From assembly GCA_034435435.1 (NCBI GenBank), contig DAOTXN010000024.1:1-48759 (forward strand): a stretch of 48,759 nt of DNA, written 5' to 3'. The notes below the pieces were generated by a model, which saw only the letters and a list, made by a program, of their open reading frames with translations, had not been told where the DNA came from and ran no database searches. Position 1 is the first letter of the stretch. Every line of letters begins with the position of its first letter. The stretch is from DAOTXN01 sp034435435. Lineage in GTDB: Bacteria; Chloroflexota; Anaerolineae; S140-20. Shown here piece by piece: positions 19,202-26,131 of this stretch. A program made the position numbers and the translations under genes.

Positions 19202-20215
19202 ATGGACCTTTCTACGACCTACGTGGGCCTGCAATTGAAAAATCCCATCGTGCCATCGTCGTCGCCCTTGTCGTACAAGCTGGATGGCATCCGGCGGTTG
19301 GAGGATGCCGGAGCTGCCGCTGTGGTGATGCACTCGCTGTTCGAAGAACAGATCACGCTCGAAAGCCACCAGCTCGATCACTTTTTGAGTTATGGGACGG
19401 ATAGTTTTGGCGAGGCATTGAGTTATTTCCCCGACCTGGAGAGTTACAACATTGGACCCGATAGCTATTTGGAGCTGATCCGCCAGGCCAAAGAGAGCGT
19501 GGGCATTCCTATTGTCGGGAGCTTGAACGGGGTTTCGACCGGCGGGTGGATCGAATATGCGACCAAGATCGAGCAGGCGGGGGCGGATGCGCTCGAGTTG
19601 AACGTGTATTACATCCCCACCAACGTGCAGATGACCGGCGGCGAGGTGGAGCAGATGTACCTGGATGTCCTGAGCGACGTGAAAAAGAGCGTGTCGATCC
19701 CGGTGGCGATCAAGCTCAGTCCCTTTTTCAGCGCCACGGCCAACATGGCCTACCGCTTGTCTGAGGCCGGGGCCAACGCGCTGGTGCTCTTTAATCGCTT
19801 TTATCAACCCGACCTGGACATTGAGGCTTTGGAGGTCACGCCGCGTGTGATGCTGAGCAAATCACGCGACCTCACGCTGCCGTTGCGCTGGGTCGCTCTG
19901 CTGTATGGACGGGTATCAGCCGACTTGGCGCTGACAGGCGGCGTGCAAGACCACATTGACGTGCTCAAAAGTATGATGGCCGGGGCCAAGGTCGCTATGA
20001 TGGCGTCGGCGTTACTGCGCAAAGGTCCGCAACGCATCGGCAAAATCCTGACCCGCATGAGCGAATGGATGGAAGCGCACGAATACGAATCCGTCGCGCA
20101 GATGCAGGGGAGTATGAGCCAACAGAGCGTGGCAGAACCGGCGGCCTTTGAACGGGCCAACTATATGAAAGTGCTCCAATCCTGGCGCCCTGATCCGACC
20201 GGCAAGCGCATTTGA
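19202..20215 (+). CDS. Dihydroorotate-dehydrogenase-like FMN protein
   Basis: This 337-residue TIM-barrel protein of the DHOD class-1 superfamily starts at ATG 19202 after GGGGAGTGAG. Family features are LKNPIVPSSSPLSYKLDGIRRLEDAGAAAVV at the N-terminus, GIPIVGSLNG, ADALELNVYY, IPVAIKLSPFF and the phosphate-binding ALTGGV / MMAGAKVAMMASALL segment. The usual catalytic-loop sequence LN-x-SCPN is replaced by LNVYYIPTN, so it may not make orotate. In anaerobic and facultative bacteria this subgroup is often found directly behind pyruvate:ferredoxin oxidoreductase, as here, 75 bases after nifJ. A role in ferredoxin-linked redox metabolism is inferred. Confidence 0.88.
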   Translation: MDLSTTYVGLQLKNPIVPSSSPLSYKLDGIRRLEDAGAAAVVMHSLFEEQITLESHQLDHFLSYGTDSFGEALSYFPDLESYNIGPDSYLELIRQAKESVGIPIVGSLNGVSTGGWIEYATKIEQAGADALELNVYYIPTNVQMTGGEVEQMYLDVLSDVKKSVSIPVAIKLSPFFSATANMAYRLSEAGANALVLFNRFYQPDLDIEALEVTPRVMLSKSRDLTLPLRWVALLYGRVSADLALTGGVQDHIDVLKSMMAGAKVAMMASALLRKGPQRIGKILTRMSEWMEAHEYESVAQMQGSMSQQSVAEPAAFERANYMKVLQSWRPDPTGKRI

Positions 20216-20252
20216 TCTCACCATAACGGTGGACTGTCTGCACGCCGAAACA

Positions 20253-20288
20253 AAGCCCCTCTCTACGATAAATCATAAAGAGGGGCTT
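20253..20288. terminator. Intrinsic-terminator-like hairpin between convergent genes
   Basis: AAGCCCCTCT (20253-20262) pairs exactly with AGAGGGGCTT (20279-20288) across a 16-base loop. The hairpin lies about 40 bases after the DHOD-like stop codon. The U-tract is short (CTT, then GCC), so termination strength is uncertain. Confidence 0.65.
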
Positions 20289-20348
20289 GCCTGTTCATAC
20301 ACAGGCGCAGGCGATCATCCCCCCGCCCGAATGCTCATTCAATTGTCT

Positions 20349-20460
20349 TGGGTGTGTTTCAGATGAGTTGAGCAATGAGGAGTGAGGCACGCCTACGCGC
20401 CTCACGGAGCCGCACGTGGGCGTGCTGGCTCCTCTTCCCAACCGAAATGAAACACACCCA
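20349..20460. mobile_element. MITE-like inverted-repeat element, copy A (112 bp)
   Basis: The ends are TGGGTGTGTTTCA (20349-20361) and TGAAACACACCCA (20448-20460), exact 13-base inverted repeats that continue imperfectly inward (GATGAGTTGA against CAACCGAAA). The same ends occur at 27481-27676. The interior differs in length and sequence from copy B and has no coding capacity. Short direct repeats CAATTGTCT (left) and CAATTGCCT (right) flank or overlap the ends. Confidence 0.7.
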
Positions 20461-20504
20461 ATTGCCTTCACAGGTAGGGTGTCAGGCCCCACCGTGACAG
20501 CTTT

Positions 20505-21122
20505 TTACCACCAGCGCTTGTAGGCGCGCTTGGCCCGAGTAACGCACCACGGCGTGCCAACCAGGGCAACCAGACCAACCAAAGCCGCTACCAGCGCCAG
20601 CGAAGCCACCGGCGAAGCATGGGTCACGCCGCCGGTTTGCGGCAGACCAGACCCCGCGCCGCCGCCCATGCCGATGCCTGTCCCGGCCGAGTATACGATA
20701 GGACCACTGCCAGAAACGCCGAAATTAATCCCGGTCGCTGCCCCGCTCGCCGGCACATTGGCGTAAAGCTCCGTCGGCGTGGTCGCCCGGTAGCCATCAG
20801 GCACGTGGACCGTCACCTTCCAGTAGCCGGGCTGGAGCGGCGTTGGCCCGTAGCTGCCAGGGCCAGGCGAGGGTGCAGGTAATCCGTGCCCTGCCTGTGG
20901 ATTCGGGTCACCGTTGCCCGTGTAATACGTTTGAGAGTATTTGTCATAGCTGATGGTCACATACACGCCAGGGACACCCTCTTCACCTTGATCAAAGACG
21001 CCGTTCTTGTTCGTGTCCCTAAAGACGTAACCGCGAATGGTGCCGCTGCTTTGATGGGCGGCCGCCACACTACTCAGCGCAAGAATCGAGAGAATGAAAA
21101 AGATCAACCAACGATTGCGCAT
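20505..21122 (-). CDS. LPXTG-anchored surface protein with SdrD B-like domain
   Basis: This 205-residue secreted protein has a signal peptide (MRNRWLIFFILSILALSSVAAAHQ). A B-type domain follows (GTIRGYVFRDTNKNGVFDQGEEGVPGVYVTIS), with the calcium-loop residues DTNKNGVFDQGE typical of SdrD-B repeats. Next comes a Pro/Gly-rich middle, and a sorting signal: LPQTG at residues 160-164, a hydrophobic segment and a basic tail (TRAKRAYKRWW). A sortase should attach it to the cell wall, which fits a monoderm envelope; no sortase gene is in the window. ATG 21122 has AAAGGAG at good spacing, better than the in-frame GTG at 21128. A strong promoter lies at 21181-21209. Confidence 0.85.
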   Translation of the reverse strand: MRNRWLIFFILSILALSSVAAAHQSSGTIRGYVFRDTNKNGVFDQGEEGVPGVYVTISYDKYSQTYYTGNGDPNPQAGHGLPAPSPGPGSYGPTPLQPGYWKVTVHVPDGYRATTPTELYANVPASGAATGINFGVSGSGPIVYSAGTGIGMGGGAGSGLPQTGGVTHASPVASLALVAALVGLVALVGTPWCVTRAKRAYKRWW

Positions 21123-21180
21123 CGCCACAACTCCTTTCTCACATTAGACACACCGGTTATTCAAAAGAATCACTGAGGAC

Positions 21181-21209
21181 ATTGTAGGGTACTTTTTTTC
21201 TTTTGTCAA
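21181..21209 (-). promoter_or_regulatory. Strong sigma-70-type promoter for the LPXTG protein
   Basis: Reading the minus strand: TTGACA (21209-21204), 17 bases, TACAAT (21186-21181). The A/T-rich spacer and consensus -35 make this one of the best promoter matches in the window. Predicted 5' leader is about 50 bases. Confidence 0.75.
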
Positions 21210-21238
21210 CTATGTTTGTGATTGCCCAAGAGCAAGTC

Positions 21239-21598
21239 CTAAGGAAATCTATCTGCATTCAACCAGCAGATCTGAAAAACAGCTTGACAGCTTGTACTCG
21301 AATCAAGGCCGGCTATCGCGTACATACAGCCTGCAACGAGGTACATCGTCTTGAAGCTGAGTCCCTGGGCGATCAAGCCGCCCAACAGCGGGCCGATGAT
21401 ATTCACCACCATGAACATGGCGCTGGTGATGCCATATACTCGACCGCGCGTCTCTTCGGTCAATTCCTCGGCCACAAAGGCTTGAAAGCTGGGCGCGACG
21501 AACGAGACGGCCATGGCCGTCAGCATGGAGGCCGGCAGCAACCATATCGCTCCAAGCCGGTCCATGACCGGCGTCTGGGCCTTCCCAGACGGATTTCT
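21239..21598 (-). pseudogene. MFS transporter remnant
   Basis: About 75 residues match the pattern of a major facilitator superfamily transporter: FVAPSFQAFVAEELTEETRGRVYGITSAMFMVVNIIGPLLGG, then a second helix. Both sides degenerate: there is a stop just upstream at 21599-21601, and after MYAIAG the sequence becomes polar and ends. A complete transporter would be about 400 residues, so this is a decayed fragment covering about two helices. Confidence 0.7.
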
Positions 21599-21703
21599 TC
21601 ACGCAACGTGCGGGTCACGCACCCGCCCAGAGCCTAATTTAACATTGTCGAGGCAGTTACGATTCGGGAAGGAATACCGTAAAGCCGAAACCAGCAATCG
21701 TCG

Positions 21704-22726
21704 TCATTCAAAGAGGCGAGCGATTTCGTCACGGGCAAAGGTAGGCAGAGGCCTTTTTTGCTCACCAACGCATAACATCACGCCTTTTTCTTGGGGTACA
21801 ACCCGCCCGATCACCACGGCTTCAATGCCAGCTTTGATCAGTGCGTCACATACCCGTCCGGCGTCCGATTCGGCGACCGCCAGCAACAGCGAGCCTGAGC
21901 CGATCACACCCCAGGGATCCAGGCCATAGATTTCACACAGACGCCGGGTTTCTGCGTAAAAGGGAACTGCATTGGCGTGGATCTCTAAACCCACTCGAGC
22001 CGCTGTCGCCACTTCCCACAGGCCGGTGGCCAGCCCGCCCTCGGTAGGATCGTGCATGGCGTGGATAGGCGCGACCTCGGTCGCTACCTGAGCCGCCTGA
22101 ACCACGCTGATGCCGGGATGGCGGATAAAATCGGCGCAGCGGTCCAAAAAATCGACAGAAAGGCCATATTGCTGTTCCAGCTCGGCTCGTTTTTCCCGCG
22201 CGATGATGGCTGTCGCCTCGACTGCGACGCGGTTGGTCAGCACCAACGCATCACCGGCGCGCGCTCCGCTCGTCGTCACCAGGCGCTCCGGCCCGACCTC
22301 TCCCAACATAGTCCCGACTAGGATAGGCCGGTCCAGATTATAGGTGATTTCGGTGTGCCCTCCCACCAGTGTTGCGCCGATTTCCTCACACGCGCCTACG
22401 ATTTGCTCAAAAATACCGTCTACCAGAGACGCATCGGCCCGACCGGCCGGCAAGAGCAGCGTCGCCAGGAACCAGCGCGACATAGCGCCGGTGCAAGCGA
22501 CGTCGTTGGCATTCACGTGGACGGCGTACCAGCCGATCTGATCGGTGGCGAAGGTGATGGGGTCGCTCTTGACCACCAGGTATCGGTCGCCCAAGTCCAG
22601 CACCGCCGCGTCTTCGCCCACCTGCGGACCGACGACGACGCGTGGGTCGCGCAGCGATACCTGGCTCAACAAACGCGCCAAATGGTTGGCCGGGAGTTTG
22701 CCCAACGGAAAAGGTGTATCGCTCAT
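21704..22726 (-). CDS. AIR-synthase (PurM)/HypE-like protein
   Basis: This 340-residue protein belongs to the PurM/HypE/ThiL/SelD ATP-binding superfamily. Signature stretches are VGPQVGEDAAVLDLGDRYLVVKSDPIT, HVNANDVACTGA, GATLVGGHTEI, ALVLTNRVAVEATAI and HDPTEGGLATGLWEVA. The last is the typical ATP-binding C-terminal motif. It lacks the C-terminal PRIC-type Cys tail of true HypE and no other hydrogenase or thiamine genes are near, so the substrate is unknown. It is preceded by an unusual leader region (22727-22938) with its own promoter, a 16-codon ORF and a terminator. This suggests expression is controlled by premature termination. Confidence 0.85.
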   Translation of the reverse strand: MSDTPFPLGKLPANHLARLLSQVSLRDPRVVVGPQVGEDAAVLDLGDRYLVVKSDPITFATDQIGWYAVHVNANDVACTGAMSRWFLATLLLPAGRADASLVDGIFEQIVGACEEIGATLVGGHTEITYNLDRPILVGTMLGEVGPERLVTTSGARAGDALVLTNRVAVEATAIIAREKRAELEQQYGLSVDFLDRCADFIRHPGISVVQAAQVATEVAPIHAMHDPTEGGLATGLWEVATAARVGLEIHANAVPFYAETRRLCEIYGLDPWGVIGSGSLLLAVAESDAGRVCDALIKAGIEAVVIGRVVPQEKGVMLCVGEQKRPLPTFARDEIARLFE

Positions 22727-22743
22727 CTGCTCCCTCGATAGAA

Positions 22744-22775
22744 GTAAAAGACCGCTCCAGAGAGCGGCCTTTTAC
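22744..22775 (-). terminator. Intrinsic terminator in the leader of the PurM/HypE-like gene
   Basis: On the minus-strand RNA, GUAAAAGGCCGCUC pairs with GAGCGGUCUUUUAC around a 4-base loop. All 14 positions pair if one G-U is allowed. On the plus strand the same position would be an A-C mismatch, so the structure favours minus-strand transcripts. The 3' arm ends UCUUUUAC-UUCU. It ends 18 bases before the gene's start codon. Confidence 0.75.
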
Positions 22776-22779
22776 GTGT

Positions 22780-22821
22780 GCGCCGTAGCATATCATCCTA
22801 GGGATGGTGGTGCTACGGCGC
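22780..22821 (-). promoter_or_regulatory. Leader hairpin overlapping the leader ORF
   Basis: GCGCCGTAGCA and TGCTACGGCGC are exact 11-base complements with a 20-base loop. On the minus strand the left arm is made of leader-ORF codons 7-11 and the loop contains its stop codon, so a translating ribosome would control whether the hairpin forms. Confidence 0.75.
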
Positions 22822-22843
22822 TAGTCTCGGAACTACTACTCAT
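22793..22843 (-). CDS. 16-residue leader peptide upstream of the PurM/HypE-like gene
   Basis: AGGAGGAGG (22860-22852), 8 bases, then an ORF encoding MSSSSETSAVAPPSLG and a TGA stop. The ribosome binding site is near perfect, unusually good for so short a frame. Codons 2-5 are all serine (AGT AGT AGT TCC). The position between a consensus promoter and a terminator, directly before the PurM/HypE-like gene, suggests a regulatory leader peptide. It could alternatively be a stand-alone small peptide. Confidence 0.6.
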   Translation of the reverse strand: MSSSSETSAVAPPSLG

Positions 22844-22873
22844 AAGCACCACCTCCTCCTGTTAGGATAGCTG

Positions 22874-22889
22874 TGGCGAATGTTCGCCA
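22874..22889 (-). promoter_or_regulatory. Small hairpin at the 5' end of the leader RNA
   Basis: TGGCGA and TCGCCA (4-base loop) form a 6-bp stem about 15-30 bases after the predicted transcription start. It is the first of three hairpins in this leader. Confidence 0.5.
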
Positions 22890-22909
22890 ATAATTTTAAT
22901 AACAAATGT

Positions 22910-22938
22910 ATTATCGCACATTAGGCATGTCTTGTCAA
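22910..22938 (-). promoter_or_regulatory. Promoter for leader peptide and PurM/HypE-like gene
   Basis: Reading the minus strand: TTGACA (22938-22933), 17 bases, GATAAT (22915-22910). Transcription would begin near 22903, giving a leader of about 175 bases before the main start codon. The -35 region overlaps that of the divergent promoter. Confidence 0.75.
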
Positions 22939-22960
22939 TCAACAAAATAAAAGATAAACT
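22932..22960 (+). promoter_or_regulatory. Divergent promoter for the alcohol dehydrogenase gene
   Basis: TTGTCA (22932-22937), 17 bases, TAAACT (22955-22960). Its -35 shares five bases with the opposite-strand TTGACA, so the two promoters probably cannot be occupied at the same time. Confidence 0.55.
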
Positions 22961-23034
22961 CAGGTAGGGTGGGTTTTTTCGCCGGCGGCAGCGCGGCAGA
23001 ATGTTTGCCCTACGGGAATCGTCAGGAGGGAAAA

Positions 23035-24006
23035 ATGCGCGCATTGGTTATAGATGAGGGCATCCGGCTGGAGCGAGATTACCCCACTCCCGACCGGACA
23101 CGGTTGCCGGTGGGTGAGGCATTGGTGCGCGTGCGCCAGGCGGGGGTGTGCAACACCGACCTGGAGCTGCTTCGCGGTTATGCGTCGTTCAGGGGCGTGC
23201 CCGGACACGAGTTTGTGGGTTGGGTCGAGGCTTGTCCTTCGGAGCCGGATTGGGAAGGGCAGCGCGTCGTGGGTGAGATCAACATCGCATGTGGCGTGTG
23301 CGTCAATTGTCGCGCCGGGCGTGCTGTCCATTGTTCCTCGCGCACCGTGTTAGGTATCCGCAGGCGCGATGGGGCCTTTGCCGATTACTTGACCCTGCCA
23401 GTAGCAAACTTGCATGCTGTACCCGACGGCGTGACCGATGACCAGGCTGTGTTTGTCGAGCCGTTGGCGGCGGCGTTAGAGATTGCCGAGCAGGTCCACG
23501 TGCGTCCTACCGATCGGGTGGTCGTGTTGGGCGATGGCAAGCTCGGGCAGTTGATCGCCCAAACTCTGGCCCTCACCGGCTGCGATCTGACCGTCGTCGG
23601 TCGCCACAGAAACAAGCTCGATCTGTTGGCCGTGCGCGGCATCCCCACGTTGCTGGCCGATCAGATAACAGAAGCTTTGCCGGTCGGCGTTGATATGGTG
23701 GTAGAAGCGACCGGAACCCAGAGCGGCTTTGAAACGGCGCGACGAATGGCGCGCCCGCAGGGAAAGCTGATCCTCAAGAGCACCTATCACGGACTCGTTC
23801 AGCTCGATCTGTCGCGGGTGGTGGTAGACGAAGTGCATCTCGTGGGGTCGCGCTGTGGGCCATTCGAGGCGGCGCTGCGTTTGCTGGCGCGAGGGTTGGT
23901 GGCGGTTGAGCCGCTCATCCAGGCTCGCTTTTCTTTGGATCAGGGGGTAACGGCTCTGGAGCGAGCTGCGGTCAAGGGTACGCTGAAGGTGCTGATCGAA
24001 ATGTGA
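23035..24006 (+). CDS. Zinc-dependent alcohol dehydrogenase family protein (MDR)
   Basis: This 323-residue protein begins at ATG 23035 after AGGAGGG. It is a medium-chain dehydrogenase/reductase. The catalytic zinc region is C39 in GVCNTDLELLRGY and H58-E59 in GVPGHEFVG. Structural zinc cysteines are C86, C89, C92 and C100. The Rossmann nucleotide-binding motif VVVLGDGKLGQLIAQ follows. NAD(P)-linked oxidation of an alcohol or polyol is expected; the substrate cannot be told. It is somewhat shorter than the usual 340-350 residues. Divergent from the PurM/HypE-like gene with overlapping promoters. Convergent with the next gene, with 1 base between the stops. Confidence 0.92.
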   Translation: MRALVIDEGIRLERDYPTPDRTRLPVGEALVRVRQAGVCNTDLELLRGYASFRGVPGHEFVGWVEACPSEPDWEGQRVVGEINIACGVCVNCRAGRAVHCSSRTVLGIRRRDGAFADYLTLPVANLHAVPDGVTDDQAVFVEPLAAALEIAEQVHVRPTDRVVVLGDGKLGQLIAQTLALTGCDLTVVGRHRNKLDLLAVRGIPTLLADQITEALPVGVDMVVEATGTQSGFETARRMARPQGKLILKSTYHGLVQLDLSRVVVDEVHLVGSRCGPFEAALRLLARGLVAVEPLIQARFSLDQGVTALERAAVKGTLKVLIEM

Positions 24007-24007
24007 T

Positions 24008-25252
24008 TCAGCGCCCTTTTTCCAAACAGGGGATGGTAAAAGAGAATACGCTTCCCACCCCCAATTGGCTCTCGACACTCATCCGACCGCCGTGCACTTC
24101 GACGATTTGTTTGGCGATGGATAACCCCAGCCCCGTGCCTTGGGCATACCCCTCGGAATCTCGCACGCGGAAGAATTTCTCGAACAGATGGACGAGATTG
24201 TCTTGCGAAATGCCCTGTCCTGTATCCTTGACGGCGACACGCACGCAACTCGGCTCTTGAGAATCCACGCCCACTGTCACCGTCACGCTGCCGGCGGGCC
24301 GATTGTATTTGATGGCATTACTGACCAGGTTGAGCACAACTTGATGTAAGCGTTGCTCGTCGCCCAGCACTGCCGGCAAGTCGTCCGACGTACGCACGGT
24401 GAGCCGTATACCGCGCTCAATGGCTTGCGGCCGCACCACGTTCACCGCTGTGCGCACCACCTGCGCCAGATCGACTTCGGTGCGGACTAGGCGCGCTCGC
24501 CCCGACGAAAGACGCGCCAGGTCCAGAAACTCGTTGGTCATGTTGGCCAGGCGCTCGGCCTCGTTGCGGATCGTCTCCAGAAACTGGGTGCGTTGTTCTT
24601 CGCCCACTCGGCTCCCTAACAGCATATCGGCGTAGGCCAAAATAGCGGTCAAGGGGGTGCGCAATTCGTGGACCATTTCCGAGATCAGGTCGCTTTGTTG
24701 AAAGAGGCGGGCGTTTTCGATAGCCACCGCTGCCTGAGCGGCCATCGTCAATAACAGATCGACGTCGGCCTGGTCAAAAGACCGTCCCTGGGCTTTGTTA
24801 AGCGACTCGAGCACGCCGATGATCTCGCCTTTGACCGAAAGCGGCACGGCGATCAAGCTTTGGGTCACAAAAGCGATCTCGACGTCGCTGCCCTGAAAAT
24901 GACGCTCGTCTTTTTGAGCATCCTCGATGACGACCGGCTCGCCGTGGCGCACTACCCAGCCCGCAATACTGTCCATCGGCACGACCACGCGCTGAACTTC
25001 TTCGCTTTTGGCTCCGGTAGCAGCTTCAAAATAGAGATCGCCGCTCTTGCGATCCACCAGTAAGATCGAGCTGGCTGTGCCTCCGGTGATCTCTTGGGCT
25101 GCCTCAATGATCATTTGCAGCAACAGGGGCAACTCCAGCACAGAGTTGAGATGGCGGCTTAACTCGATGATGCGCTCATAGCGCGCCCACAATTCTTCCT
25201 GGCGTTCGGGCGCTAGATCCGCAAATCGGTTACCTTTTGCGCCGGTTGTCAT
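24008..25252 (-). CDS. GAF-domain sensor histidine kinase
   Basis: This 414-residue soluble kinase has a GAF domain (about residues 36-181: GGTASSILLVDRKSGDLYFEAATG, SIAGWVVRHGEPVVI, IAVPLSVKGEIIGVLESLNK). A HisKA dimerisation helix follows with the phospho-acceptor H195 in MVHELRTPLTAIL. The HATPase domain has NLVSNAIKYNRP, VKDTGQGIS and GTGLGLSIAKQIVEVHGG. No membrane segment is seen, so it senses a cytoplasmic ligand or redox state through GAF. It lies upstream of a sirtuin and two receiver-ParA genes on the same strand in the order ParA, ParA, sirtuin, kinase, with moderate gaps. The receivers are candidate partners. Confidence 0.93.
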   Translation of the reverse strand: MTTGAKGNRFADLAPERQEELWARYERIIELSRHLNSVLELPLLLQMIIEAAQEITGGTASSILLVDRKSGDLYFEAATGAKSEEVQRVVVPMDSIAGWVVRHGEPVVIEDAQKDERHFQGSDVEIAFVTQSLIAVPLSVKGEIIGVLESLNKAQGRSFDQADVDLLLTMAAQAAVAIENARLFQQSDLISEMVHELRTPLTAILAYADMLLGSRVGEEQRTQFLETIRNEAERLANMTNEFLDLARLSSGRARLVRTEVDLAQVVRTAVNVVRPQAIERGIRLTVRTSDDLPAVLGDEQRLHQVVLNLVSNAIKYNRPAGSVTVTVGVDSQEPSCVRVAVKDTGQGISQDNLVHLFEKFFRVRDSEGYAQGTGLGLSIAKQIVEVHGGRMSVESQLGVGSVFSFTIPCLEKGR

Positions 25253-25268
25253 ACTACCGTCTTTAACC

Positions 25269-26036
25269 TCAATGTTTTCTTGACCGGACAGCCTGAATCA
25301 ACACCGGCAGAGCCTCTGCGACATCAGCCCGAATGACCACATCGGCTATGGCGTCCAGATGCGTGGGGCCTAAATTCACAAAGATCAACTTGCCCCCCCG
25401 CTCTTTGGTCAATATGGGGATGTCGCCCGCTGGCGCGACCTCCAAAGACGACCCGGCCACCACCATCACGTCGCTTTTGCGGGCAGCTTGCTGCGCGGCC
25501 AGGATGATCCGTGCAGGCAACTGCTCGCCGTAGAGAATAATGTCAGGTTTCATCACCCCGGCGCACCTGTCGCAATGCGGCACGCCGCCGTTTTTCATGT
25601 AATTCTGGATCAGCGCAGCCGCCGGTACAGAACGGTAACAGTGGATACACGTGGCCTGACGCAAATGTCCGTGGACTTCGTATACCACCTGAGAACCGGC
25701 CAATTGGTGCAAATTGTCGATGTTTTGCGTGATGATCGCCTTGATCACGCCCAGTCGTTCCAACTCGGCCAGCGCCAAGTGGGCCGGGTTTGGCTTGGCA
25801 TCCAGCACTCTATGCAGCCACGGGCGCACCCAATCATAAAATGCTTGCGGGTTTTGACGAAACGCATAGATGGTCGCAACATCCAAAGGATCCATCTGCT
25901 CCCACAGGCCCGAGCCCGCGCTACGAAAATCTGGAATGCCTGAGGGGGTGCTGACGCCGGCGCCGGTCAGCGCAACGGCGTGTCGGGCGCTCCCCAGTAA
26001 CATGGCCGCCTGTTCGATCTTTTCGTCAACCGCCAT
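25269..26036 (-). CDS. Sirtuin, NAD-dependent protein deacylase
   Basis: This 255-residue protein begins at the ATG at 26036 (MAVDEKIEQ); the frame is open further upstream but that part is not sirtuin-like. Motifs are GAGVSTPSGIPDFR (NAD site), TQNIDNLHQLAG, catalytic H122 in VYEVHGHL, structural zinc cysteines C130, C133, C155 and C158, and GSSLEVAPAG. It removes acyl groups from lysines using NAD. The length fits bacterial CobB-type sirtuins. It sits between a histidine kinase and a receiver-ParA gene. Whether it regulates them is not shown. A weak GGTGGG precedes the start. Confidence 0.93.
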   Translation of the reverse strand: MAVDEKIEQAAMLLGSARHAVALTGAGVSTPSGIPDFRSAGSGLWEQMDPLDVATIYAFRQNPQAFYDWVRPWLHRVLDAKPNPAHLALAELERLGVIKAIITQNIDNLHQLAGSQVVYEVHGHLRQATCIHCYRSVPAAALIQNYMKNGGVPHCDRCAGVMKPDIILYGEQLPARIILAAQQAARKSDVMVVAGSSLEVAPAGDIPILTKERGGKLIFVNLGPTHLDAIADVVIRADVAEALPVLIQAVRSRKH

Positions 26037-26097
26037 CGTCTGCCCACCACGTCCAAGAAACTGGTTTAAGGAGCATCTCACTACGGGGCATGCAGCC

Positions 26098-26118
26098 CCT
26101 TGCTGCGCCACAGCAAGG
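26098..26118. repeat. Hairpin between receiver-ParA gene and sirtuin gene
   Basis: CCTTGCTG and CAGCAAGG are exact 8-base complements with a 5-base loop, 14 bases past the stop of the receiver-ParA gene. A 5-bp GGGGC/GCCCC hairpin lies next to it (near 26085-26099). There is no U-run, so a processing site or weak terminator is possible. Confidence 0.55.
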
Positions 26119-26131
26119 TTGGAAGTGCGCT

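Larger units (their letters stand above)
20216..20504. other. Convergent intergenic region
   Basis: This lies between the DHOD-like gene and the LPXTG protein gene. It contains a terminator hairpin at 20253-20288, the first copy of the MITE-like element at 20349-20460, and a weak TGTCA/TGACA hairpin near 20479-20498. No coding sequence is seen. Confidence 0.7.

Noticed and set aside
20470..20481. CAGGTAGGGTG motif shared with 22962-22972
   Set aside because: Match is about 11 bases without further similarity; not enough for a repeat family.
22744..22775. T-box or known amino-acid riboswitch upstream of the PurM/HypE-like gene
   Set aside because: No T-box core sequence or other named riboswitch core could be recognised in the leader, so only an uncharacterised leader is claimed.
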